Source: Anaerolineaceae bacterium (lineage in GTDB: Bacteria; Chloroflexota; Anaerolineae; Anaerolineales; Villigracilaceae). Taken from it: a DNA stretch of 7,830 bases. A program made the position numbers and the translations under genes. The stretch lies in NCBI GenBank assembly GCA_009885445.1, contig VFKQ01000112.1:1-7830 (forward strand). The letters are read 5' to 3'. Shown here piece by piece: positions 1 to 5,569 of this stretch (positions are counted from its first letter, which is position 1; each line of letters begins with the position of its first letter). Under the pieces are notes generated by a model, which made no database searches, had not been told where the DNA came from, and worked only from the letters and a program-made list of their open reading frames with translations.

Positions 1-17
1 ACACTTTCGAATCAAGT

Positions 18-158
18 GGTGGTCGAGTAGCCGCGAGGTACTCCGAGGGGCGTATCGAGACCACGTTTACGAGTAGTTTCGCCGTTCGGTGGTCTCGACC
101 ACGGCACTTGCGCTCGTGGCAAGTGTACGGCGGCAATAGCACCGCCTACTCGACCACC
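18..158. repeat. Two inverted copies of a composite palindromic repeat
   Basis: The first unit (18-64) begins GGTGGTCGAGTAG and ends CGAGACCAC. The second (89-158), read on the minus strand, begins and ends with the same words but has a different and longer interior. The 13-base arms 18-30 and 146-158 are perfect inverted repeats, as are 56-64 and 89-97. The second unit also contains two small hairpins: CACTTGC/GCAAGTG (105-111 with 119-125) and GGCGG/CCGCC (129-133 with 142-146). Termini of this kind resemble the intergenic GGTGGTCGAGTAG...GTATCGAGACC repeats I recall from actinobacterial and some other high-copy repeat families; that link is memory, not a search. I see no gene between position 1 and the end of the operon at 274. 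Confidence 0.7.
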
Positions 159-209
159 AGCGTATCTTTGGACCAAACTGTCAGGTAGCTAGAATTTTTT
201 CTATTTTAT

Positions 210-271
210 GTAGGGGCAACCCGCCCAGCGTTCGCCAGATGACTTAATTAATCCTGGCGGGTTGCCCCTAC
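210..271. repeat. Large hairpin repeat just after the last operon gene
   Basis: GTAGGGGCAACCCGCC (210-225) and its perfect reverse complement (256-271) form a 16-base-pair stem around a 30-base loop. The stem begins 2 bases beyond the sulfotransferase stop codon, where a terminator or a 3'-end stabilising structure is expected. There is no clean U-run right after the stem on either strand; on the minus strand it is followed by an A-rich tract, so it is not a textbook intrinsic terminator. A competing hairpin, CGCCAG (233-238) with CTGGCG (254-259), uses part of the same right arm. The GTAGGGGC...GCCCCTAC type of palindrome is the kind found in many copies in some bacterial genomes, so it may be a REP-like element used as an operon end. 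Confidence 0.75.
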
Positions 272-273
272 TA

Positions 274-891
274 TTAAGATTCTTTTTTGCGATTCCGATA
301 CAACTGCGCACTGGGCACCGCAATCATCTTTTGTAGATTCAACGAGCCGCCTAAAAAGTCCGCGACTCGTTTGCAGTGCGGCTCGGGGCTGGCGATCAGG
401 TCATTATAACGAACATACAAAATTTCCATGTTGGGTTGCCGTGCAAGCCAGGGACGCACGGCCGCAAGATGGGCGCGGAATTCCTTTTCCATTTCATCGT
501 CCGTAATGCGATTGTGCTGGTCACGATGGGTGAGCATTTTTTTTTGCGAAGCCAGCACTTCGGCAATTTCGCGCTCCATGAAAATAATTTTATAGTGCGC
601 CTGCGCTGGAAGGTGTTCGAGCAATGCTGAAATCACCTTGACCACTTTTCCGCCCGCCTCGTCCACCCAGACACGGTCGCCCGCAGACATTTGCTTGACG
701 CGCTCAAATTCAAAATAGCCGTTGGGGTTGTCATCATCGGCGGCGCGAATCGCATCGGCGACGGCTTCCAGCCCGCCCTCGGCCAGAATCTTCATCATCA
801 TCGAGGTGCCCGAACGCGGCAGGCCAGAGACGATCACGACGGGCTTTTTCTGCGCTGACGGTTTGCGCAAAGATGAAAATAATTTATTCAT
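274..891 (-). CDS. Sulfotransferase-family P-loop protein
   Basis: This 205-residue protein has the hallmarks of the PAPS-dependent sulfotransferase fold. A beta strand runs into the loop GLPRSGTS (23-30), which would bind the 5'-phosphosulfate of PAPS. ADDDNPNGYFEFE follows (about 51-63), typical of bacterial members. Near the C terminus, VRYNDLIASPEPHCKRVADF (160-179) is the usual last conserved block (Y-x-D-L...P...FLG). It has no signal peptide or membrane helix, so it should act in the cytoplasm. At 205 residues it is shorter than many family members. The start overlaps the sulfatase-like gene stop by ATGA, implying translational coupling. The acceptor cannot be read from sequence; a lipid, glycan or small molecule is possible, and some proteins with this loop are not proven sulfotransferases. 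A broken paralogue lies at 3144-3353. Confidence 0.85.
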   Translation of the reverse strand: MNKLFSSLRKPSAQKKPVVIVSGLPRSGTSMMMKILAEGGLEAVADAIRAADDDNPNGYFEFERVKQMSAGDRVWVDEAGGKVVKVISALLEHLPAQAHYKIIFMEREIAEVLASQKKMLTHRDQHNRITDDEMEKEFRAHLAAVRPWLARQPNMEILYVRYNDLIASPEPHCKRVADFLGGSLNLQKMIAVPSAQLYRNRKKES

Positions 892-2441
892 GGAGTGGCC
901 TTTTGAAAGGGTTTATCAGCTTGCGCCAGCATATCCAACATTTCTGCTTGCATGGCCGAGGCAATTGAGGCGGCCTTTTGAAATTGATTCTGCTGTTCAA
1001 ACGAGTCTTGCACAATATTATATAACTCGTAAGACTCAGAAGCCGCGGGGTAACCTGCATAGCGAATTAATTTCCAGTCCCCTTTTCGCATCGAAATGGA
1101 AACGCGCTTGAGCGGCAGAAAGGCTGAGTTTTTCTTTGCGTCCAGCGAGATGATCGGGCGGGCGGAATCTGCTTCGCCGCCGAGGAGCGGTAAAGCGACG
1201 CCGTCCAACCCCGCGCTGAGGGCGGGTTGCCCGGCCAAATGCAGAACAGTTGGCAGAATGTCGGCGTTGCTGGTGGGAGTGTAAATATCTTTTCTGGCTG
1301 TCTGGCCCGGCGAGGAAATCATCAGCGGAATGTGGATGACTGGGTCGCATAAAAGTGGTGTGACATGGCCCAAGACACCGCGCTCGAAGAGGTGTCCGTG
1401 GTCGGAGGTCAGGATGAGATGCGCATTGTCGAGGCGGCCACCCGCTTCGAGCGCGGAAAGGAGCGAGCCGAATTCATAGTCCACGCTGGCGATGTAAGAG
1501 TCGTAGCGATTGCGTTCCCTGCGTAAATCCTTTTCGCTGAAGGTGCTCATGGCCAGCGGGTGTTGCGGTCGCGCGGGGACTTGAGGGTCCTGCGCGTCGA
1601 ATTGATGAAAAAATTCGCGCAGAGGCGCAAAGGGTTCGTGCGGCGCCCATATGTGGAAGTAAGCGAAGAAGGGTTTGCTTTGCTGTGAAAGGGTTGAAAT
1701 TGTTTTTTGGATTCCGCTAAATGTTTCATCCAGTTGATATTGATAAAAATTATTATCCGGAAAACCAATGGGGTACTGCGCCGATTCGAAGGATTCCAGC
1801 TTATGGTGAATCAGTTTGTCGTATAGAAACGTGGCCAGCGAGGCGGGCTTTTGTCCCTGCGCCTGATGGCCGGAGACGAGCAGGTCATCGTAGGCGTAAT
1901 AGGCTGTGGTTGGGTCGTTGACAAAGCGCGCGCCAGTGGATGCGACCTGGCGAAAACTAAAAGATGAAAGCGGAAGAATTTCTTCGAGATGCGCGCGGAA
2001 CTGGCCAAGGAATAATTGCGCCCAGGGATTTTGTGTGTAGCCGAGGCGATAGTATTCCGGCCCGAGCATGGAAAAAATATTGGCGTCGGCCAGCTCGCGT
2101 TTTACCGGCGCGGATTGTGAAAGCGCGCGATGATTCCAGGGAAACAAACCGGTGAGCATGGAGGCTGTGCCGGAGGAGGTGAAACTGCCAGCGGAGGAGT
2201 GGGAGTGATAAACGTTCGCGCGCGCGGCGAAGCGTTCAAGGTTGGGCGTGGTGCCGCGCGCATATCCGTAAGTGGAGAGGTGCCGCGCAGACATGGCGTC
2301 GAAGAGCAAAATGATGATGTTGGGTTTGGCATTGGGCGCGCGCTTTTCATTGCGGGCTGACAGGCGCGTTGAAGACAGCATGGCTCCCCCAGCCACTGCC
2401 GCACCTACTTTCAACACATCCCGTCGACTCAGTTTTGACAT
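888..2441 (-). CDS. Tat-exported sulfatase-like hydrolase/transferase B
   Basis: This 517-residue alkaline-phosphatase-superfamily enzyme has a Tat leader (SRRDVL at 5-10, then a glycine/alanine-rich hydrophobic stretch to about 29), so it should be exported folded. The catalytic domain follows the sulfatase order: first metal Asp in IIILLFDAM (D48), a nucleophile segment TSSGTASMLTG (88-98), FHIWAPHEP (262-270), then TSDHGH (D347, H348) and GHVTPLL (H359). The formylglycine signature C/S-x-P-S-R is absent: the nucleophile position is Thr88 and the Arg position is Thr92. It therefore probably does not carry formylglycine, and a threonine nucleophile as in phosphodiesterases or phospho-group transferases is more likely. 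Substrate unknown. It starts 2 bases after the membrane protein B stop and overlaps the sulfotransferase by 4 bases, so all three are probably made together. Confidence 0.9.
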   Translation of the reverse strand: MSKLSRRDVLKVGAAVAGGAMLSSTRLSARNEKRAPNAKPNIIILLFDAMSARHLSTYGYARGTTPNLERFAARANVYHSHSSAGSFTSSGTASMLTGLFPWNHRALSQSAPVKRELADANIFSMLGPEYYRLGYTQNPWAQLFLGQFRAHLEEILPLSSFSFRQVASTGARFVNDPTTAYYAYDDLLVSGHQAQGQKPASLATFLYDKLIHHKLESFESAQYPIGFPDNNFYQYQLDETFSGIQKTISTLSQQSKPFFAYFHIWAPHEPFAPLREFFHQFDAQDPQVPARPQHPLAMSTFSEKDLRRERNRYDSYIASVDYEFGSLLSALEAGGRLDNAHLILTSDHGHLFERGVLGHVTPLLCDPVIHIPLMISSPGQTARKDIYTPTSNADILPTVLHLAGQPALSAGLDGVALPLLGGEADSARPIISLDAKKNSAFLPLKRVSISMRKGDWKLIRYAGYPAASESYELYNIVQDSFEQQNQFQKAASIASAMQAEMLDMLAQADKPFQKATP

Positions 2442-2443
2442 GT

Positions 2444-2974
2444 TTAGTTAATGTTGCGAATAATCACGGTCAGTATTGAAACCAGCGACACGGGAATCAG
2501 AATGTACACAAAGATAACCAGCCTGTCTGATGCTTCTACGGCAACTTTGGCCAGCCACTTAACATACGCAGATGATATCGCAAGCGCAATGCCAATCAAC
2601 ATGGCGGCAAGTGTCCACTGGGTTACAGAGTCGCCCCAGATAAAGAGTAGGTTCACGTAGGCAATATACGTGCCGATGGCCCCAAAAGCGGCCCACGCGC
2701 CGCGCGGAATAAAATCATCGCGCAATAATCGCGCCGGTAAAATCATGCAAACCACGAGTAAGATGCCCAAATACAGCAGGCTGTCCAAAAATATTTGCAT
2801 AAAGAGGTAGGCCAGGATGGGCAAGATCTCATTGATTTTCTGAAAATACAGCCAGGAGGGCAACTTCCACACAAAGACGAGGATCATCCACGCAAAAGAC
2901 ATGAAGGCGATCACGGCATACACAGGAGTAATCTGCTGGAGTTTGGGCAAGCGATCTAAGATCTTATTTAGCAT
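2444..2974 (-). CDS. Five-helix membrane protein B, partner of the sulfatase-like enzyme
   Basis: I choose the start MLNKILDRLP at 2974. It follows AGGA with 5 bases spacing, aligns with the start of paralogue A, and gives the identical length of 176 residues; a longer reading would begin inside the inserted element. About five hydrophobic segments are visible: near 17-37, 48-79 (possibly a long or re-entrant pair), 92-113, 117-137 and 150-172. A short conserved WKLPSWLYFQ lies after the first helix. By hand count about 55% of residues match paralogue A with no gaps, most strongly in the first and last helices. I know no named family. A compact five-helix protein before an extracytoplasmic sulfatase-fold enzyme resembles the membrane half of LtaS-type enzymes encoded separately; this is inference. 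Confidence 0.85.
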   Translation of the reverse strand: MLNKILDRLPKLQQITPVYAVIAFMSFAWMILVFVWKLPSWLYFQKINEILPILAYLFMQIFLDSLLYLGILLVVCMILPARLLRDDFIPRGAWAAFGAIGTYIAYVNLLFIWGDSVTQWTLAAMLIGIALAISSAYVKWLAKVAVEASDRLVIFVYILIPVSLVSILTVIIRNIN

Positions 2975-3007
2975 AGAAATCCTATCGCGCAATATTATCG
3001 AACGGGC
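2975..3007 (-). promoter_or_regulatory. 33-base leader of membrane protein B, copy of the A leader
   Basis: This stretch matches the leader of paralogue A (5537-5569) in length and in much of its sequence: TTCGATA at the same offset, then GCGATA, a ribosome binding site (AGGA, against AAGGA in A) and the start codon. In A it directly joins the phosphodiesterase stop to the membrane protein start. Here it is cut off from the matching stop codon (TAA at 3144-3146) by the inserted element, whose target duplication uses its first 8 bases. It supplies the ribosome binding site; no promoter is evident in it. Confidence 0.7.
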
Positions 3008-3135
3008 GTGTGCACGCAAAGCATGTCAGAGACTTGGCGTAAAGACTTCGGAAATCTCCCTGGATGTGCCTAAAACGGAGAGTCATTTTAAAGATTTCCG
3101 AAGTCTGAATCGGGTGACAACCTTTGCGTGCACAC
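3008..3135. mobile_element. MITE-like non-autonomous insertion element (128 bases)
   Basis: The ends are perfect 14-base terminal inverted repeats: GTGTGCACGCAAAG at 3008-3021 and CTTTGCGTGCACAC at 3122-3135. An 8-base direct repeat GAACGGGC flanks both sides. The interior is too short for a transposase and is dominated by a perfect 15-base inverted repeat (3043-3057 with 3092-3106). Together these are diagnostic of a miniature inverted-repeat transposable element. It inserted just after the stop of the collapsed phosphodiesterase copy and upstream of membrane protein B, so transcripts of the second module must read through it or start inside it. The family of the mobilising transposase cannot be assigned from an 8-base duplication alone, since several IS families make one. 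Confidence 0.88.
3043..3106. repeat. Internal 15-base inverted repeat of the MITE
   Basis: AGACTTCGGAAATCT (3043-3057) and its exact reverse complement AGATTTCCGAAGTCT (3092-3106) enclose a 34-base loop. In the operon transcript it would fold into a stable stem. The arm itself is nearly palindromic (AGACTTCGGAAATCT against AGATTTCCGAAGTCT, 13 of 15). It may affect message stability or partial termination before the second module. There is no U-run after it, so it is not a clear terminator. Confidence 0.8.
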
Positions 3136-3143
3136 GAACGGGC

Positions 3144-3353
3144 TTACAAACGCCCCAACGCGTTTAATCGTTCTTCGAGATCGTTCTACCCAAGAGCATA
3201 CGGCCTGGCGTCCGACTCATTCACATCCGCAAGGCCGCCCCTGAATATGATATTCGTCATCGTAGATGTGTCATGCCTGGGGAAATCTGATGCAAAGATG
3301 GGTGGCATATTTTTCGCGGACGGTTTTTTGAGCACTAAAAATAGCCTGTTCAT
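3144..3353 (-). pseudogene. Collapsed chimaera: sulfotransferase start fused to phosphodiesterase pieces
   Basis: The 70-codon frame runs from an ATG that overlaps the sulfatase A stop as ATGA, exactly as the intact sulfotransferase overlaps sulfatase B. Codons 1-39 (MNRLFLVLKKPSAKN..., DFPRHDTS) align without gaps to the start of the intact sulfotransferase (about 19 of the first 40 residues identical), but the P-loop GLPRSGTS has become DFPRHDTS. The frame then passes into GGLADVNESDARPYALG, which matches residues 421-437 of the intact phosphodiesterase, including 17 of 18 bases at 3222-3239 against 6110-6127. Codon 56 is TAG (3186-3188), where the phosphodiesterase has Leu. The same frame continues as NDLEERLNALGRL then TAA, matching the enzyme's C terminus DLEERLKGLGYL. 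It is therefore a remnant of sulfotransferase copy A and phosphodiesterase copy B joined by deletions. A product, if made, would be a non-catalytic 55-residue peptide. Confidence 0.85.
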
Positions 3354-4906
3354 TGATTGCTTCTGATATAAGGCTTATTCGCGTTTTCAAGCGCCTGGAG
3401 CAGTTCGGTCTTCATGTCTACAGTGGTATCCCTGAGTTTTCCAAAAAGATTGACGAGTTCATGCGGGTCGTTTTTTAGATCGTAGAGTTCAAATTCGCTA
3501 TTGGACTCAGGGTAGCCAAGATAATGAATCAGTTTGTAATTGCCCTGATTGAGCGCTATGGAGGCCTTTGTAAACGGCCGGAAGGGAGAGTTTAGGTCGG
3601 CTTGCATGCTGTACACCGGACGGTCAGATTGCTCAACCCCGCCAAAACCAGGTAGGATTTTTCCTTCAAGCCCTGCTGGCGGCTCAGCTCCGGCTAGTTT
3701 CAGGATGGTTGGGGCGAGGTCCAGGTTTGATGTGACGGAGAAAAAATCCGCGCGTTCTGCCTGTCCAGGCGCGCGGACCATGAGGGGGATGTGGATTATG
3801 GAATCGTAAAGCAACGGGGAACCATGTCCGATCATGCCGCGCTCGAAGGTCTCCCCATGATCAGAGGTTACGATGAGATAGGTGGAATCCAGAATTCCGC
3901 TTTTCTCAAGGCTGTCGAGAAGTAGGCCAAATTCATAATCCACATTAGTCACAAACTGATCGTAGAGGGAATTGTACTCTTTCGAAAAATCATCGGCATA
4001 ACGATTCAACACAAGGGGATGACGCGGTTTTTTAATAAAACCCTGAGCATCTAGAAATAAGGCCGCGAAATCCTTTTGCGGACGATACGGCTGGTGAGGA
4101 GGGAAGATGTGGAAGTATTCAAAAAATGGGCGTCCACCAGTCCAATTTTCATGGGCAGTCTTGTTCAAGCCTGCCAGCGTATCCCTTATCTCAAAATCAA
4201 CATAACCGGTTGTTGGCAGTCCATAAGGATAATCGGAGTTCTTATTATTTTTCGCGGCGTTGTATTGGGCCTTTTGGTTCACACCCAACAGGAGGGATGC
4301 TGGCAACGTTTCAAGATCATTCGGATTGAGCAGGCCGTCATACGCATAATGCGCGGAAACATAATTGTTGCGAAAGCGTTCCTCCATCAACGCATAATAA
4401 AAATTGTCGGCGTAGCTGGCCGGCGGGATGCGCTCATCCACGCTGGAGGCGAACTGGGCAAGCAGAATGTTCGCCGACAGGTTGTGCGAAAATCCCGTCC
4501 GGAAATAATCGTCGCCCAAAGCATTGAAGATATTCCTGCCCATCAATTCACGCTTGATTAACCCGCGATGATTGATTGCGCGGTGCGTCCACGGGTAGGT
4601 GCCGGTCAGCATGGATGCAGTGCCTGGGGTCGTGAAGTTGCCCCCTGAAAAATGGGAATGATAAACCGTTGCCTGTTGCGCAAAACGCTTGAAATTAGGG
4701 GTGGTATTGTAAACATAATCGTACAAGGATAAGTGGCGCGCTGACATGGCGTCGAACACCAAAAGGATGACGTTGGGTTTTTTATCGCCCATAAAGGCGC
4801 GCGGGTTTAAAGCGGATTGTACGGGGGAGAGCAAAGCTCCGCCAGCCACCGCCGCGGTCAATTTTAGAAAATCACGCCTATTCAACCGCGATTTATTCTT
4901 TATCAT
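3350..4906 (-). CDS. Tat-exported sulfatase-like hydrolase/transferase A
   Basis: This 518-residue paralogue of the enzyme at 888-2441 has a clear Tat leader (NRRDFLK at 9-15, hydrophobic to about 31). Alkaline-phosphatase-superfamily landmarks appear in order: VILLVFDAM (D52), TTPGTASMLTG (92-102), YFHIFPPHQP (264-273), TSDHGE (D349, H350), GHGSPLLYDSIIHIPLMV (H361). The nucleophile position is Thr92, Pro94 is kept, and the Ser-Arg of the formylglycine signature is Gly95-Thr96. It should thus not be matured by formylglycine enzyme and may use threonine, as in phosphoglycerol or phosphoethanolamine transferases and phosphodiesterases; the substrate is unknown. Its own ribosome binding site GGAG lies 8 bases before ATG, inside the orphan Tat reading frame. 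The stop overlaps the start of the collapsed sulfotransferase by 4 bases. Confidence 0.9.
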   Translation of the reverse strand: MIKNKSRLNRRDFLKLTAAVAGGALLSPVQSALNPRAFMGDKKPNVILLVFDAMSARHLSLYDYVYNTTPNFKRFAQQATVYHSHFSGGNFTTPGTASMLTGTYPWTHRAINHRGLIKRELMGRNIFNALGDDYFRTGFSHNLSANILLAQFASSVDERIPPASYADNFYYALMEERFRNNYVSAHYAYDGLLNPNDLETLPASLLLGVNQKAQYNAAKNNKNSDYPYGLPTTGYVDFEIRDTLAGLNKTAHENWTGGRPFFEYFHIFPPHQPYRPQKDFAALFLDAQGFIKKPRHPLVLNRYADDFSKEYNSLYDQFVTNVDYEFGLLLDSLEKSGILDSTYLIVTSDHGETFERGMIGHGSPLLYDSIIHIPLMVRAPGQAERADFFSVTSNLDLAPTILKLAGAEPPAGLEGKILPGFGGVEQSDRPVYSMQADLNSPFRPFTKASIALNQGNYKLIHYLGYPESNSEFELYDLKNDPHELVNLFGKLRDTTVDMKTELLQALENANKPYIRSNQ

Positions 4907-5003
4907 TTTTTTTACTCCATAAGTAAGTTGCTTGCCAACGCATCATAAAAAGACCGGCTCCTGCGCCCAGATTTAGAAAGTCGCGGCGGTTTATTTTCGG
5001 CAT
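4893..5003 (-). pseudogene. Orphan Tat leader, remnant of another sulfatase-like gene
   Basis: A 36-codon frame starts 2 bases after the membrane protein A stop, the same spacing as sulfatase B after membrane protein B. It begins MPKINRRDFLNLGAGAG, a good Tat signal (RRDFLN plus a glycine/alanine hydrophobic run) similar to the start of sulfatase B (MSKLSRRDVLKVGAAVAGG). After about residue 21 the similarity ends and the frame reads out through the ribosome binding site of sulfatase A, stopping 14 bases inside that gene in another frame. I read it as the stump of the sulfatase once coupled to membrane protein A. Because its stop overlaps the next start, it may still act as a translated leader coupling membrane protein A to sulfatase A. 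Confidence 0.65.
4915..4918 (-). promoter_or_regulatory. Ribosome binding site of sulfatase-like gene A
   Basis: GGAG lies 8 bases upstream of the ATG at 4906, with an A-rich spacer. It decides the start that includes the full Tat leader. It sits inside the orphan Tat reading frame, so ribosomes translating that frame pass over it. Confidence 0.65.
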
Positions 5004-5005
5004 GA

Positions 5006-5536
5006 CTATTTGATGTTAAGAATCAGAACCGTTAACAGCGAAACGAGAGAGACGGGAATCAATATATAAAGAAATATTATCAGCCTATCCGCTATTTGTA
5101 GTACCGCCTTCGCCAGCCAGCCTATTCGGGCAGACGCAAAACTGAGCAAACTGGCAAGCAGGAGCGCCCCGATCAACCAAGCCCCAATAGGCAGGCTTGT
5201 CTGAAAAAGTAAATCAACATAAAGAAACATCGTACCAATGACCGTGAATGCCGTCCATATTCCGCGAAGGGCAAAATCATCCTTCAAAAATTTCGGTGGT
5301 AGAAGAAAGCAAATGGCAAGAAGAACCCCCAGAATCAACAGGCTTTCAACAAATATCTCTGCGTAGGCGTAAGCCAGAATGGCGAGGATTTCCGGGAAGG
5401 TTTGAAAATATAGCCAGGAGGGAATTTTCCATAGGGAAATAGCAATCATCCATGAAAACATCATAAAGGCAATGACGGCATAAACGGGCACAATCTGGTC
5501 GCGCCGGGGCAGGCGATTTAATATTTGATTGAACAT
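5006..5536 (-). CDS. Five-helix membrane protein A
   Basis: This 176-residue protein is exactly the length of paralogue B. It starts MFNQILNRLP after AAGGA. Hydrophobic segments lie near 17-37, 48-80, 92-113, 117-136 and 149-173; WKIPSWLYFQ follows the first helix and DDFALRG lies in a likely cytoplasmic loop. The most conserved parts between the copies are PVYAVIAFM in helix 1 and RL-IF-YILIPVSLVS-LTV in helix 5, which may form the contact with the partner enzyme or lipid substrate. No catalytic motif is visible. It lies 33 bases after the phosphodiesterase and 2 bases before the orphan Tat leader. Family unknown to me; a membrane anchor, lipid-handling partner or assembly factor for the exported enzyme is the most natural guess. 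Confidence 0.88.
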   Translation of the reverse strand: MFNQILNRLPRRDQIVPVYAVIAFMMFSWMIAISLWKIPSWLYFQTFPEILAILAYAYAEIFVESLLILGVLLAICFLLPPKFLKDDFALRGIWTAFTVIGTMFLYVDLLFQTSLPIGAWLIGALLLASLLSFASARIGWLAKAVLQIADRLIIFLYILIPVSLVSLLTVLILNIK

Positions 5537-5569
5537 GAGAATCCTTATCGCACGATATATCGAACCAAC
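5537..5569 (-). promoter_or_regulatory. 33-base leader of membrane protein A
   Basis: The gap between the phosphodiesterase stop (TAG) and the membrane protein ATG contains the perfect 10-base palindrome CGATATATCG (5553-5562), then GTGCGATAAGGA with the ribosome binding site AAGGA. The corresponding leader before copy B has the same length and keeps TTCGATA and GCGATA, so this element was duplicated with the module. There is too little room for a normal promoter between the genes. Confidence 0.6.

Larger units (their letters stand above)
3000..3143. repeat. 8-base target site duplication flanking the MITE
   Basis: GAACGGGC occurs at 3000-3007 and again at 3136-3143, immediately outside the terminal inverted repeats. 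This is the expected footprint of transposase-mediated insertion with an 8-base staggered cut. Removing the element plus one copy restores a 33-base gap equal to the one at the paralogous site (5537-5569), which supports insertion into a pre-existing junction. Confidence 0.85.

Noticed and set aside
3..188. Open plus-strand frame entering from the left edge and ending with TAG at 186-188, which could be the C terminus of a gene
   Set aside because: It lies on the inverted repeats, which lack stops in more than one frame, and its translation is arginine-rich and resembles nothing I know. A secreted-protein tail cannot be fully excluded without sequence to the left.
2975..3019. Longer start for membrane protein B (191 residues)
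   Set aside because: The added residues come from the leader and the inserted element's end. The start at 2974 matches paralogue A in sequence, length and ribosome binding site.
3043..3106. Intrinsic terminator between the two modules
   Set aside because: The stem is strong but no U-run follows on either strand, and it is better explained as the internal repeat of the inserted element.
3144..3260. Reading the relic as only a phosphodiesterase remnant starting at ATG 3260
   Set aside because: The frame continues upstream to ATG 3353 with clear gapless similarity to the sulfotransferase start and the same ATGA overlap, so the chimaera explains more.
4076..4561. 161-codon plus-strand open frame
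   Set aside because: It is entirely antisense to the well-supported sulfatase-like gene A, has no recognisable domain, and is a by-product of that gene's codon use.
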